Assembly (NCBI RefSeq): GCF_016921115.1
Contig: NZ_JAFFZS010000001.1
Location: forward strand, 62,001 to 126,000
Source: Streptomyces actuosus
GTDB taxonomy: Bacteria > Actinomycetota > Actinomycetes > Streptomycetales > Streptomycetaceae
Direction of reading: 5' to 3'
DNA length: 64,000 bases
Shown here: positions 42,248 to 52,700 of the stretch, piece after piece
Numbering within the stretch: the first letter of the stretch is position 1
How the letters are laid out: the number at the start of each line of letters is the position of its first letter
Notes under the pieces: model-generated
The model's input: only the letters and a program-made list of their open reading frames with translations
Database searches by the model: none
Told to the model about the DNA's origin: nothing
Program-made: the position numbers and the translations under genes

Positions 42248-43025
42248 GCAGCGCCCTCCTGTGTCGTCGCGGTGCCGAGGTAGGCGCGCAGCACCTCCGG
42301 GTCCCGGCGGACGTCGTCCGGGCTGCCGTGGGCGATGGCCCGGCCGAAGTCGAGGACGGTGACCTCGTCGGCGAGGCGCATGACCAGCCCCATGTCGTGC
42401 TCCACGAGCACGACGGACAGGCCGAGTTCGGCCCGCACGTCGCGGATGACGCCGGCGGTGCGGGCCCGTTCGGCCGCGTTCATCCCGGCCACGGGCTCGT
42501 CCAGGAGCAGGACGCGGGGCTCCAGGCACAGGGCGCGGGCCAGTTCGACGCGTTTGCGGTCGCCGTAGGACAGCAGGGCCACGGGGGTGTCGAAGTGGGC
42601 GGCCAGGCCGGTGAGCTCGGCGATCTCGCGGACGCGGGCCAGGTGCTCGCGCTGTTCTCGCCGGGCGCGCGGCAGGTGCAGGGCACTCGCGGTGAAGCCC
42701 GCGCGGGTCAGGACGTGGCGGCCGAGCATGAGGTTGTCGGCGACCGTGCCCTCGGTGGTGACGATGTTCTGGAACGTGCGGGCGACGCCCAGCGCGGCGA
42801 TGCGGTGCGGTGCGAGCCGGGTCAGCTCCGTCTCCCCCAGCCGGACACTGCCGGTGGCCGGGCGGTACAGACCCGACAGGACGTTGAAGCAGGTGGACTT
42901 GCCGGCGCCGTTGGGCCCGATGAGGGCGTGCGCCGAGCCGGGGGCGACGGTGAAGGAGACCTCGTCGAGGGCGGTGAGGCCGGCGAAGCGGACGGTGACG
43001 TCCTCAGCCCTGAGCTCGGGGGCGT

Positions 43026-43029
<4 letters not shown>
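42244..43029 (-). CDS. livG: ABC transporter ATP-binding protein, LivG type
   Basis: 261 aa. Walker A is GPNGAGKST in the first 50 residues. The Q-loop region is TFQNIVTTEG, the ABC signature is the degenerate LLSYGDRKRVELARAL, and Walker B is VLLLDEPVAGMN. LVEHDMGLVMRLADEVTVLD follows. Family partners LivF and LivG drive import as a heterodimer. It overlaps livF and livH by ATGA junctions. Confidence 0.93.
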
Positions 43030-43808
<779 letters not shown>

Positions 43809-44493
43809 CGCCACTCCTTGGGACCGTGCCGGTCAGCGGCACGGCCGGCGGGGGAAGGGGAGCTCACGACAGCACGGGCACCGGCGGCCCGGACAGGTCC
43901 CGGGGCTCGGACGCTGCGGTGTCCCAAAGCTGCTGTGCGCGGGTTGTGCGGGTGCCCAGAGTGCGGTGGTCGGGGCCGGCGCCGGGGTACGGAGCAGAGG
44001 CGCGACCGCCGGCGGCGGGCGGGGAGGGGCCCGGAGGGTTCCGGAACACCGCGAGGGTGGCGGTTGGGTGGGCCGGGACGACCGGCGCCGCACGGCTTCC
44101 CCGGCCCGGTGGACGTCCGGCCGGGTGGACGTCGCGGCGCGGGCAGGACGCGGCACGGCGGGGCGACCGGCCCCGACGGGCCCCGGGCAACGGTCGCTTC
44201 GCGGGCGGCCCCGGGCAACGGTCGCTTCGCGGGCGGCCGCGATGCGCAGGGACGTCTTCTTCGGAGCAGGTACGAGGGGCACGGGGTGGGCACGGTCGGT
44301 CCGGTGACGGCCGACACGGTGGGAGAGGCGGGACAGGTGGTGCGTGGGGACGGGTGGTGATGCGTGAGCAGGGGCACGGCGACGGCGTCAGGCCGGGCCG
44401 CCCGCTGCCGGGACGCGAGGCGGGGCGGGCGGGACGAGAGCCGGGCCGGCGGGGTATCCAGGTGCCTCGACTTCGCCGACGGGCACCGCGGGA
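43809..44493. other. 685-bp gap upstream of the importer operon
   Basis: It should contain the operon promoter. I see no gene. It carries a 28-bp tandem duplication (44181-44236) and other GGTCGC-rich repetition. Confidence 0.45.
44181..44236. repeat. 28-bp tandem direct repeat, two copies
   Basis: The unit CCCCGGGCAACGGTCGCTTC plus GCGGGCGG occurs twice without mismatch (44181-44208, 44209-44236). Confidence 0.85.
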
Positions 44494-45741
44494 TCAGCGG
44501 GGCATCAGCCGCCGGGCCGCCAGCGCCAGGCCCACCTCCACCAGGTCGGTGGGGCGGGCCAGGCGGCGGCCGGTGAGCTGCTCGAACCGGCGCAGCCGGT
44601 TGAGGACGGTGTTGCGGTGGCAGTACAGCCGCCGGCTCGCACGCTGGGCGGAGCCCTCGCAGGCGAGCCAGGTGGCCAGGGTGTCCACCAGGACCTCGGC
44701 GTCGGCCCCGTCCAGCTCCGCCAAGGGGCCGAGGACGCGGTCGGCGAGGGCGGTGCCCAGTTCCGGGCAGGAGACCACGAGCGCCTCGGGGAGGTGGTCG
44801 GTCAGCCGTACGGTGCCGCCGGTCCCGGGGCACAGGCTCAGTGCCACGTCGGCCAGCCGGCGTGCGTCGCCCACGGCCGCCAGGCCGTCGACGGCGCTGC
44901 TGACGCCGGTCCGCACACCCGGCGCGTTCCGGGGCTCGACACCGGCCGGTGTGTCGCCGTCGGGGGCCAGGACGATGCAGTGGTCCACCTCCGGGCCCGC
45001 ATGCCAGTGGGCCCGTGTCGCCGGGCCGAGCTCGGCGTCACGGCTCCCGGCCTCACCGGCGACCGCGACGACGACGTACCGCCCGTGCTCGGGCAGGCCG
45101 AGGGCGGCGGCGGTCTCGGGCAGGTCGGCGATGCGGCTGGTGCCGTCCAGCAGGGCGCCGGCCAGCAGCCGGACCCTGTTCTCGCGGCGCCAGGCCAGCC
45201 GCTGCTCGGTCTGCCGGTAGGCGTCCGCGACGAGGGTGCAGTGCTCGTCGACGAAGTCCCACACGTCGGACGCGACGTGCACCAGGAGGCGTACGTCCTC
45301 GGGCGCGCACCGGGACGTCTCGTCGACCAGGTCCTGCCAGACCAGGGAGCCGCCGAGCCGGAAGGCGTGCAGCAGGGCGTCGAGCGGCAGTCCCTGTTCG
45401 GCGCGCGTGGCGCCGATCCTCCAGGTGCAGTGGCGGGCCGCTTCCCGGGCGCCCCGCGGGTCGAGCAGCGAGGAGACGCTGTGCCGCAGCGAACGGTGCA
45501 CCTCCTGCCAAGTGCCGGGCGTGTCGCTCTCCAGGGCGGCCCGGTAGGCGGGTTCCTGCTCCTGGAGGAGGCACAGGAGGCGATCGGTGAGCTGGGGCAG
45601 GTCGTCCAGCAGGACGCGGGCCGCGCGGTGCAGCACGCGCAGGGCGTCGGCGTCGATCAGCGGCCGGCCGCGCGGGGCGCGCCGGTGGGCGGGTTCGGGG
45701 CCGGGTCGGAGCACGGCTCGTGGGCCCAGGGCTCGATGCAT
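44494..45741 (-). CDS. PucR/CdaR-type transcriptional regulator
   Basis: 415 aa from ATG 45741, with GGGGAGAG 7 nt upstream. A helical N-terminal sensor covers about 25-170, a GGDEF-like middle region about 180-330, and a C-terminal HTH_30 (LVDTLATWLACEGSAQRASR, RLYCHRNTVLNRLRRFEQLT). PucR-type proteins commonly activate nitrogen-compound use. Its location upstream of the importer operon suggests it controls that system (inference). An operator-like palindrome lies 122 bp in front of it. Confidence 0.9.
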   Translation of the reverse strand: MHRALGPRAVLRPGPEPAHRRAPRGRPLIDADALRVLHRAARVLLDDLPQLTDRLLCLLQEQEPAYRAALESDTPGTWQEVHRSLRHSVSSLLDPRGAREAARHCTWRIGATRAEQGLPLDALLHAFRLGGSLVWQDLVDETSRCAPEDVRLLVHVASDVWDFVDEHCTLVADAYRQTEQRLAWRRENRVRLLAGALLDGTSRIADLPETAAALGLPEHGRYVVVAVAGEAGSRDAELGPATRAHWHAGPEVDHCIVLAPDGDTPAGVEPRNAPGVRTGVSSAVDGLAAVGDARRLADVALSLCPGTGGTVRLTDHLPEALVVSCPELGTALADRVLGPLAELDGADAEVLVDTLATWLACEGSAQRASRRLYCHRNTVLNRLRRFEQLTGRRLARPTDLVEVGLALAARRLMPR

Positions 45742-46212
45742 CGCGGTTCTCTCCCCAGGTCGGCTTCCGGCGGCGCCCTCACGGTGGTGCCGGGGCCGGC
45801 ACCGAGGTGTACGGCCCGTGGGGCGGTCGCCACCTGACTCGTCCTGTCCCGAAGAATGACATACCGTCCGGTCGGTCCCTAGGGTTGTGCACGGTCTTTT
45901 CCTCCCGCTCGGCCCAGGGGCCCTCCGTGCCGGCCGCCGCGCCCGGCACGCGACGTCGTCGGGACAAGGCCGCTCCCCCGCCAGGCCGGGGAGCTCCGCG
46001 GCGCGGTGTGCGCCGGCATCCGGGCGCGCCGCTCCCGCCCCGGCCGCCCGGCGGGCCCGCGGCGGCACGGGCCGTTGCGTCCCCTGCCGGGGACGCGGAC
46101 CGGCCCCTCCTCGCCCGCGCCCGCATCGTCACACTTTCTTCACTCGACGCGAGGGCATCAGCGGCTCGTTCCGGTGCACCCGTTCGACCGCCGTCCGGCG
46201 AAGGAGATCACC
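45742..46212. other. 471-bp divergent region between the PucR gene and a small membrane protein
   Basis: It contains the palindrome at 45863-45876. A CCTAGGG patch lies beside it. No gene is convincing. Confidence 0.45.
45863..45876. promoter_or_regulatory. TetR-type operator-like palindrome ACCGTCCGGTCGGT
   Basis: It is one base pair away from the perfect palindrome ACCGACCGGTCGGT, a shape bound by many actinobacterial TetR proteins. It sits in the region upstream of the PucR gene. Confidence 0.45.
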
Positions 46213-46404
46213 ATGGGCTGGGTCGCCGTGTCACTGCTGCCTCTCGTGTCGCTGCTGTTGCTGGTCGCCGACCGGATCGAGGATCGCCTGTTCCCTCCGC
46301 CCGCCGCGCGCGAGCAGCGGGGTCGCGACGAGCGGCGGCGTCTTCGCCCGGTACGGGACCGCGGAGCGCGGGCCCGGGGCGCTCAGGACCGGCCGGCCGC
46401 CTGA
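46213..46404 (+). CDS. Small single-pass membrane protein
   Basis: 63 aa with AAGGAG 6 nt before ATG 46213. Residues 3-20 are one hydrophobic helix (WVAVSLLPLVSLLLLVAD). The rest is highly basic and polar (REQRGRDERRRLRPVRDRGA). The function is unknown, but the ribosome binding site and topology make it a likely real gene. Confidence 0.65.
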   Translation: MGWVAVSLLPLVSLLLLVADRIEDRLFPPPAAREQRGRDERRRLRPVRDRGARARGAQDRPAA

Positions 46405-46490
46405 CCGCGGTCTGCGGCGGGTGCACGGCACCGTGGTCCGTGTGGCACGCTCACGGATGACGTGATCAGGTCTTCCGGAGAGGCGACCGC

Positions 46491-47384
46491 ATGCGCATCG
46501 GACTGCTCGGCACCGGCCCCTGGGCGCAGCTCGTGCACGCCCCCGCGCTGGCGGCGCACGACACTCTCGCCTTCACGGGCGTGTGGGGCCGGCGCCCGAA
46601 GGCAGCCGAGGCGCTCGCCGAACGGCACGGCACCCGGGCCTACGCGGACGTGGACGCGCTGCTCGGCGACGTGGACGCCGTGGCCGTGGCGCTGCCGCCC
46701 GATGTGCAGGCCGCACTGGCCGTGCGGGCCGCGCGGGCGGGTCGGCACCTGCTGCTCGACAAGCCGCTGGCGACCACGGCCGAGCAGGGGCGCGCGGTGG
46801 CCGAGGCCGTGCGGAAGGCGCAGGTCGCCTCGGTCGTCTTCTTCACCACCCGCTTCCAGCCCGGCCCGGAGGCCTGGATCGCCGAACAGGCGGCGCGGGG
46901 TGGCTGGTTCACCGCCCGCGCCACGTGGCTGGGCTCGGTGTTCACCGCCGACAGCCCCTTCGCCGACTCGCCGTGGCGCCGCGAGAAGGGCGCTCTGTGG
47001 GACGTGGGCCCGCACGCCCTGTCGGTGCTGCTGCCGGTGCTCGGCGACGTACGGCAGGTGGCCGCGGCGGCGGCCGGGCCCGAGGACACGGCTCATGTGG
47101 TCCTGCGGCACGAGGGCGGCGCGTCGAGCACCCTGACCCTGAGCCTGACGGCACCGCCCGCGTCGGCGGGCACCGAGGTCGAGCTGCGGGGCCGGCAGGG
47201 CACGGCGCTCCTGCCGGACGCCGCGGACGGCCCCCTGCCGGCCTTCGCCCGGGCAGCGGACGCGCTCCGTGCCGCCGCCCTCGACGGCCGCCCGCATCCC
47301 TGTGACGCCGCGTTCGCGCTGCGGGTCACCGAGATCCTCCAGGCGGCCGAGGCCCTGCTGGACGGCACACGCCCGCACGCCTGA
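46491..47384 (+). CDS. Gfo/Idh/MocA family oxidoreductase
   Basis: 297 aa, start set by GGAGAGG. The Rossmann motif GLLGTG (4-9) binds NAD(P). DKPLATT with K91 is the catalytic-lysine motif (usually EKP). GALWDVGPHALSVLLPVLGD provides the other catalytic His region. The family oxidises or reduces sugar and inositol-like substrates. It is shorter than most members (about 330-390 aa). It stands alone. Confidence 0.9.
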   Translation: MRIGLLGTGPWAQLVHAPALAAHDTLAFTGVWGRRPKAAEALAERHGTRAYADVDALLGDVDAVAVALPPDVQAALAVRAARAGRHLLLDKPLATTAEQGRAVAEAVRKAQVASVVFFTTRFQPGPEAWIAEQAARGGWFTARATWLGSVFTADSPFADSPWRREKGALWDVGPHALSVLLPVLGDVRQVAAAAAGPEDTAHVVLRHEGGASSTLTLSLTAPPASAGTEVELRGRQGTALLPDAADGPLPAFARAADALRAAALDGRPHPCDAAFALRVTEILQAAEALLDGTRPHA

Positions 47385-47731
47385 CCGCAGGCCGGCCGTC
47401 GGCCGTCATCGCCGGGCCCCGCCTCGTCGGCCGCGTTCCCGAGGTGGCAGCGCGGTCGCCCCGCCGCGGGGGAGCACCGTCGCCTCGCCACGGAACAGGG
47501 GAGCCGGTCGTGCCGTCCCGCGATGTGCCGCTCCCCCCGGCGTCCGGCGCGCAGTGACCCCGGCGGAACCCGGCGCCGCAGCGCCCCTCGCACCGGCTGC
47601 GGCGCCACCGCCGGTGCCCGCCCCGGCCGCATCCGGCGCCGTCCCCGCCCCGGCCGGGGCGGCGGCCCGGCGCTCCCGGCACCGGCTGCCCTCGGCGTGC
47701 GAGGCCGGGTCCGGCGTAGGAGCGTGGTCGT
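47385..47731. other. 347-bp gap, Pro/Ala-coding-like but without a supported gene
   Basis: Plus-strand readings give only low-complexity Pro/Ala sequence with no ribosome binding site. Nothing else is recognisable. Confidence 0.4.
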
Positions 47732-48832
47732 GTGGCCGGTGTGCGCGTTCTGTCACCGCGCCGGGCGGGTGACCGGCGCGGCTGGCTGCACGGCGCACCC
47801 CCGCCCTGGTGGGTGCGGGCGCTGCCGCTCGCGCTGGTGGCCGCGGTGTGTGTGGCCACGCTGGTGAGCAGCGAGCCGCTGGACATCGGGTTCCTGCTGG
47901 GCGCGATCCCGCCGCTGGCCGTCCTGTCGTACGGGCCCTTGGGGACCGCGCTGCTGGGTGGTGCGGTGATCGTGGTGCTGAACCTGCCCGTCTTCCAGCT
48001 CGACAAGCCCGGCCAGACCGACCTGTCGACCATCGCCTTCGTGGCCCTGCTGAGTATCTTCGTGTCGTTCGTGCGCAGCCGCCGCGACGCGCAGCTGGAC
48101 CTGGAGCGGACGGTGGCCGTGGCGGCGCAGCGGGCCATCGTCCCGCCGGTGCCCGAGCGGGTGGGGCCGGTGAGCTGCGCGGGGCTGTACCGGGCGGCCG
48201 AACGGGGGACGCTGGTCGGCGGTGACTTCTTCGACGTGCGCGGCGGCCCCTACGGGGTCCGGGCCGTGCTCGGGGACGTGCAGGGCCACGGGCTGGCGGC
48301 CGTGGCCACGGTGGCGTCCCTGCTGGGGGCCTTCCGGGAGGCGGTGCTGGACCAGCCGGACCTGGAGTCGGTGGCCGCCCGGCTGGACCGCAGGCTGGTG
48401 ACGGACTCGGCCCACACGCCGGACGCCGAGTTGTTCGCGACGGCCGTCCTGCTGGAGTTCGGCGCCGACGGGCGGACGGTGCGGGCCGTCTCCTGCGGTC
48501 ATCCCGCGCCGATGCTGCTGCGTGCGGGGAAGGCGACGGAGGTGGCGGTCGAGCCGTGGCTGCCGCTCGGTCTCGGTCTCCCGGAAGAGGCGCCCCTCCG
48601 TGCGACCGCGGTGGACCTGCGCACCGGGGACCGGTTGCTGCTCGTGTCGGACGGGGTCGTCGAGGCCCGGAACGGCTCCGGAGTCTTCTATCCGCTCGCC
48701 GAACGGCTCGCGGACCTCACCGACGTGCCCGTCGCCCAGCTCACCGCGCGGCTGTGGGCCGACCTCGCGCGCTACAGCCCGGACGTCAAGGACGACGTCA
48801 CGATGCTCGCTCTTGCTCCGGAGGCCCGCTGA
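47732..48832 (+). CDS. Membrane-anchored PP2C (SpoIIE) phosphatase
   Basis: 366 aa from GTG 47732 with GTAGGAG 7 nt upstream. Three or four membrane helices span about 27-115 (ALPLALVAAVCVATLVSSEP; IGFLLGAIPPLAVLSYGPLG; ALLGGAVIVVLNLPVF; LSTIAFVALLSIFVSFV). The SpoIIE domain covers about 145-365: VGGDFFD, LGDVQGHG, LVSDGVVE and VKDDVTML hold the metal-binding aspartates. It should dephosphorylate a STAS antagonist from the membrane. Its last 35 bp overlap the convergent MMPL gene. Confidence 0.9.
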   Translation: MAGVRVLSPRRAGDRRGWLHGAPPPWWVRALPLALVAAVCVATLVSSEPLDIGFLLGAIPPLAVLSYGPLGTALLGGAVIVVLNLPVFQLDKPGQTDLSTIAFVALLSIFVSFVRSRRDAQLDLERTVAVAAQRAIVPPVPERVGPVSCAGLYRAAERGTLVGGDFFDVRGGPYGVRAVLGDVQGHGLAAVATVASLLGAFREAVLDQPDLESVAARLDRRLVTDSAHTPDAELFATAVLLEFGADGRTVRAVSCGHPAPMLLRAGKATEVAVEPWLPLGLGLPEEAPLRATAVDLRTGDRLLLVSDGVVEARNGSGVFYPLAERLADLTDVPVAQLTARLWADLARYSPDVKDDVTMLALAPEAR

Positions 48833-51089
48833 CGCCCGGGGCCGCCTCGCGGTCACCCTCGGCGTCGATGTGCGGCAGGATCCGGTCCAGCGGGCGAGGC
48901 GTCCACCAGGCGTGGGGGCCGAGCAGGGTCATCACCGCGGGCACCATCAGCAGGCGGACCACCGAAGCGTCGATGAGCACGCTGACGGCGAGGCCCAGGC
49001 CCAGCATCTTGACCACGATGTTGTCGCTGATGATGAACGCCGCGAAGACACTGGCCATGATCAGCGCGGCGCAGGTGATGACGCGGGCGGTGATCTCCAG
49101 GGCGTGTGCGACCGAGTCCTCGGCGTCCCCGGTGCGCAACCAGTTCTCGTGCACACGGGACAGCAGGAAGATCTCGTAGTCCATGCTGAGCCCGAAGATG
49201 ATGGCGAACATCATCATGGGCACGTAGCTCTCGATGGGCACGGTGCCGTTGACGCCGAGAGCGGGGCCGCCCCAGCCCCACTGGAAGACGGCCACGACGA
49301 CGCCGTAGGAGGCGGCGATCGACAGCACGTTCAGGACGGCCGCCTTGACCGCGACGAGCAGGCCGCGGAAGACCGCCAGAATGATCAGGAAGGCGAGGCT
49401 CACCACGACGGCGATGATGAGGGGCAGCCGGCTCGCGACGATGTCCCGGAAGTCGACCTGGGCGGCGGTGGTGCCGGTGACGTAGCCGTGGGCGTCCGTC
49501 CCGGAGACGGCCTGCGGGAGCGTGTCGTCGGCGAGGCGGTTGGCCAGGTCGGTGGTGGTGGCGCTCTGCGGGGACTGCTGGGAGTAGACGGTGGAGATGA
49601 GGACGTCCCCGTCCTGGGTGGGCGTCAGCGGTGTCACCGTGGCGGCGCCCTGCACGGCGTCCAGCGTCTTCTGCGCCTGGGAGGCGAGAGCGGAGCGGTC
49701 GGACTGCGGGACGGAGGTCTGGTCGATGACGACGGTGAGGGGCCCGTTGGAGCCGGGCCCGAAGGCGTCCGACATCAGGTCGTAGGCCCGCCGGTCGGTG
49801 AACGAGGTCGGGTCGGCGCCGTCCCCGATGTGGCCGAGTTGGATGGAGAACAGGGGGATGGCCAGCACCGCGATGATCGTGACACCGGCGCCCAGGTAGT
49901 GCCAGGGCCGTCGCTCGACCCGCTTGGCATACCGGTGCCAGGTGCCCTGGGGCTGCGAGCCCGGCTGTCCGCTCGCCTCGGCGACGGGCCGGCGGACGGT
50001 GAACTGGTCGATGCGTCTGCCGATCAGGCCGAGCAGCGCCGGCACCATGGTCAGGGCGCCGGTGACGGCGGAGACGACGGTGACGGCGGCAGCCAGTCCC
50101 AGCTTGCCGATGAAGGACACCCCGGAGGCGTAGAGGCCGCCCAGCGCGACGATCACCGTGCAACCGGAGACCAGGACGGCTCGGCCGCTGGTGGCGGCGG
50201 CGTGCCCCGCCGCCGCCACGGGATCCGCGCCGTTCATCAGGTTCTGCCGGTGCCGGGTGAGCAGGAACAGGGAGTAGTCGATACCGACGCCGAGGCCGAT
50301 CATCGTGGCCAGGGTCGGCGAGACCGTGGCGAAGGTGAAGGCGGCGGCCAGCAGCCCCAGGATGGCGAGCCCGCCGACGACGGCGATGAGGGCGGACAGC
50401 AGCGGCAGCACGGCGGCGATGATGCTGCCGAAGCCGATGAGCAGCACCACGATGGCCACGCCGAAGCCGATCGCCTCGCTGAGCCGGTCGTTGGGGGCCG
50501 GCCGTGCCAGTTCACCGAGCGGGCCGCCGTACTCGACCTCCACACCGGCCTGCCGCAGCGGGTCGACCGCGCGATCGACCCCGTCGAGGTAGTCGCTTCC
50601 GAGCGTGGAGGGCTGGACGTCGAAGCGGACGGTGATGTACGCGGTCTTGCCGTCGGACGACAGGGGGCCGACATCGCTGCTCTGCTGGCTCTGCTGCGAC
50701 TGCTGCGAGGTGCCGCCGGGTGCGGTGAGGGGATTCTGCACCGAGAGGACGTGCGGCAGCTTCTGGAGGTCGGCGACGGTGTCGGCCATCGGTGTGCCGA
50801 GGGCGGTCAGGGACTGGCCTGCGTCGTGCAGGACGATCTGGCTGCTGTAGCCGCCGGCCTGCGGGTCGTGCTGCTTGAGCACGTCCAGGCCCTCCTGCGA
50901 CTGGGTGCCGGAGATGGTGAAGTTGTCGGAGTAGTCGCCACCGAAGGAGTAGTTGAGACCCTGCAGCGCCACGAGTGCGACGACCCAGGAGACGATGACG
51001 ATCAGGTAGTGCCGGGCGCACCCTTCCCCGAGCCGTCTCAGGGCCCCTCGGGCGGTGCGTCCTCCGGCCTGCTCTGTGGTGGGTGCCAT
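48798..51089 (-). CDS. MMPL/RND-type membrane exporter
   Basis: 763 aa with the two-fold MMPL layout. After TM1 (about 28-47) comes an extracellular loop, then five helices with GLGVGIDYSLFLLTRHRQNL. A second half follows TM7 and includes MMMFAIIFGLSMDYEIFLLS. The DY pairs in TM4 and TM10 couple proton flow. Actinobacterial members export lipids or lipopeptides. No biosynthetic partner is adjacent. The Gln/Ser-rich run near residue 127-138 is unusual but short. The 3' end overlaps the phosphatase gene by 35 bp. Confidence 0.92.
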   Translation of the reverse strand: MAPTTEQAGGRTARGALRRLGEGCARHYLIVIVSWVVALVALQGLNYSFGGDYSDNFTISGTQSQEGLDVLKQHDPQAGGYSSQIVLHDAGQSLTALGTPMADTVADLQKLPHVLSVQNPLTAPGGTSQQSQQSQQSSDVGPLSSDGKTAYITVRFDVQPSTLGSDYLDGVDRAVDPLRQAGVEVEYGGPLGELARPAPNDRLSEAIGFGVAIVVLLIGFGSIIAAVLPLLSALIAVVGGLAILGLLAAAFTFATVSPTLATMIGLGVGIDYSLFLLTRHRQNLMNGADPVAAAGHAAATSGRAVLVSGCTVIVALGGLYASGVSFIGKLGLAAAVTVVSAVTGALTMVPALLGLIGRRIDQFTVRRPVAEASGQPGSQPQGTWHRYAKRVERRPWHYLGAGVTIIAVLAIPLFSIQLGHIGDGADPTSFTDRRAYDLMSDAFGPGSNGPLTVVIDQTSVPQSDRSALASQAQKTLDAVQGAATVTPLTPTQDGDVLISTVYSQQSPQSATTTDLANRLADDTLPQAVSGTDAHGYVTGTTAAQVDFRDIVASRLPLIIAVVVSLAFLIILAVFRGLLVAVKAAVLNVLSIAASYGVVVAVFQWGWGGPALGVNGTVPIESYVPMMMFAIIFGLSMDYEIFLLSRVHENWLRTGDAEDSVAHALEITARVITCAALIMASVFAAFIISDNIVVKMLGLGLAVSVLIDASVVRLLMVPAVMTLLGPHAWWTPRPLDRILPHIDAEGDREAAPGVSGPPEQERAS

Positions 51090-51327
51090 GGCCTCGGTAT
51101 TCTCCGCTGGATGGTCTCCGGACCTTCCATTCCACGCCGGTGCGAGGCGGTCGGCACCTCGGAGTGCGCCTTTCGGGAGGCTGTACGGCAGCGCCTCGCG
51201 GGGGCGACGGCTCCGGCGGCGCGTGCCCTCCGGATGCAGGGTGCGCCGCCTCGGTGAATGGTGTTAGTGGACCCGATGACCGCACCGGGCCGCCGCATCC
51301 TTCCGCACCGGAGGAGGAGCTCGAACC

Positions 51328-51780
51328 ATGTCGCCGTCACAGCCCGAAGGGTCCCGGTCGCCCCGGGACAGCACCACTCCCGACCGACTGCTCCACGCGC
51401 GCACCGGCACCGACGTCACGCCCGAGGACGTGGTGCTGGCCGCGGGCCGGGACCTCACACCGCGCAATCTGGAATGGGCCAGGCAGAAGCTCGCGCAGGA
51501 GGGCCCCGCCTGGCCTCAGTGGTCCCGGCTCTCCGCCTCGACCGGACCGTCGCCGCCCTCGCGGTCCCGTCCGTCCCCCTCCTCCGGTTCGGGGCAGAGG
51601 ACCGGGACCCGCTGGACGAGGTTGTTGGCGAAGCCGCCCCGGTTCCAGGGCTGTTCCATGGGCTGCGTCGCGCCCCCCGCGTCCGTGGCGCGCACGGCGA
51701 GGACGTGGGCGCCGGGCGCGGCGGTCCAGGTGTGCCGCCAGCCGCGCCAGGCCCAGGGGTGGCCGGTGTCGGGTTCCTGA
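51328..51780 (+). CDS. Small conserved-looking protein with an apparently run-on C-terminus
   Basis: The first 68 residues look real: DRLLHARTGTDVTPEDVVLA, AGRDLTPRNLEWARQKLAQE. GGAGGAGG lies upstream of ATG 51328. After about 51530 the reading becomes Ser/Pro/Arg-rich and is antisense to the end of the sulfite-oxidase-like gene for 265 bp. The native stop is probably lost through an indel near 51500, or the gene truly ends in an overlap. The function is unknown. Confidence 0.5.
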   Translation: MSPSQPEGSRSPRDSTTPDRLLHARTGTDVTPEDVVLAAGRDLTPRNLEWARQKLAQEGPAWPQWSRLSASTGPSPPSRSRPSPSSGSGQRTGTRWTRLLAKPPRFQGCSMGCVAPPASVARTARTWAPGAAVQVCRQPRQAQGWPVSGS

Positions 51781-52700
51781 TCGGCGTCCCGCCAGGTGGC
51801 GCCGCCGTCCGCGCTGACCTCGACGCGCGTCACCGGCGCCCGACCCGACCAGGCGCGTCCTTCGAGGACCACCGGGCCCGGCCGCACGACGCGGGTGCGG
51901 GACATGAAGTCCGGGAAGCCCGGCGGCACCATCAGCGCCCGGGGGGCGATGCGGGTCACGGCCTCGCCCGCGTCCTGCGGGTCCTGCCGCAGCCGGTACG
52001 CCACGGACTGCTGGAAACCGGTGAACGGCGTGTCGACGACGGTGATGTCGCGCAGCCACTTCACATGGGCCATGCCGTACCAGCCGGGGACGATCAGACG
52101 CAGGGGGTGGCCGTGCTGCGGCGGCAGCGGGGCACCGTTCATGCCGACGGCGAGCAGCACCTCGGGGTCGGTGCCGGTGGCCACGTCCACCGGCAGGGCA
52201 CGCCGGTAGTCCTGTTCGACGCCGCGTTCGACACCGTGGTCGGCTCCGGTGAAGACCACGTCGACGGCGTCCGCTTCGACGGCGGCCTCGGCGAGCAACA
52301 GCCGCAGCGGTACGCCGGTCCACTCGGCGGTCCCGACCGCCTCGACCAGCCAGGGCTGGCTGACCGGGCGGGGGCTGAGCAGTGCGCGGCCGTTGCCCGC
52401 GCACTCCAGCGTCACCCGGGTGGTGATCTGTGGGAAGGCCCTGAGGTCGGTGAGGTCCAGGCGGAGCGGCCGGCGGACGCGACCGCCCACGGTCAGGGTC
52501 CAGGGGGTGTCCGGGGGCACGTACGGGATGTCGTAGTGCGTCAGGACGTAGTGCAGGCCCGGTGGGGAGACCTCGTGGCGCAGCGTCTCCAGGGGCAGGC
52601 CGTGGTTGCGGGTGGCGAGCGCCAGTTCGTCGCGGCCGATGCCCTCGTCCGGGGCGGCCAGCCGGGCGGGCGCGCTCACGTCGGCGAGTCGATGGCCCAT
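51516..52700 (-). CDS. Molybdopterin-dependent oxidoreductase, sulfite-oxidase-like
   Basis: 394 aa. The Moco-binding domain spans about 40-260, with the molybdenum-ligand cysteine C100 in TLECAGNGR. GHPLRLIVPGWYGMAHVKWL is the next conserved block. A Mo-co dimerisation domain (Ig-like, about 270-380) follows. No twin-Arg signal, haem domain or membrane segment is seen, so it is probably cytoplasmic. The family oxidises sulfite or reduces S/N-oxides. GATAAT ends 6 nt before ATG 52700 and no ribosome binding site is present, so it appears leaderless. Confidence 0.9.
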   Translation of the reverse strand: MGHRLADVSAPARLAAPDEGIGRDELALATRNHGLPLETLRHEVSPPGLHYVLTHYDIPYVPPDTPWTLTVGGRVRRPLRLDLTDLRAFPQITTRVTLECAGNGRALLSPRPVSQPWLVEAVGTAEWTGVPLRLLLAEAAVEADAVDVVFTGADHGVERGVEQDYRRALPVDVATGTDPEVLLAVGMNGAPLPPQHGHPLRLIVPGWYGMAHVKWLRDITVVDTPFTGFQQSVAYRLRQDPQDAGEAVTRIAPRALMVPPGFPDFMSRTRVVRPGPVVLEGRAWSGRAPVTRVEVSADGGATWRDADQEPDTGHPWAWRGWRHTWTAAPGAHVLAVRATDAGGATQPMEQPWNRGGFANNLVQRVPVLCPEPEEGDGRDREGGDGPVEAESRDH

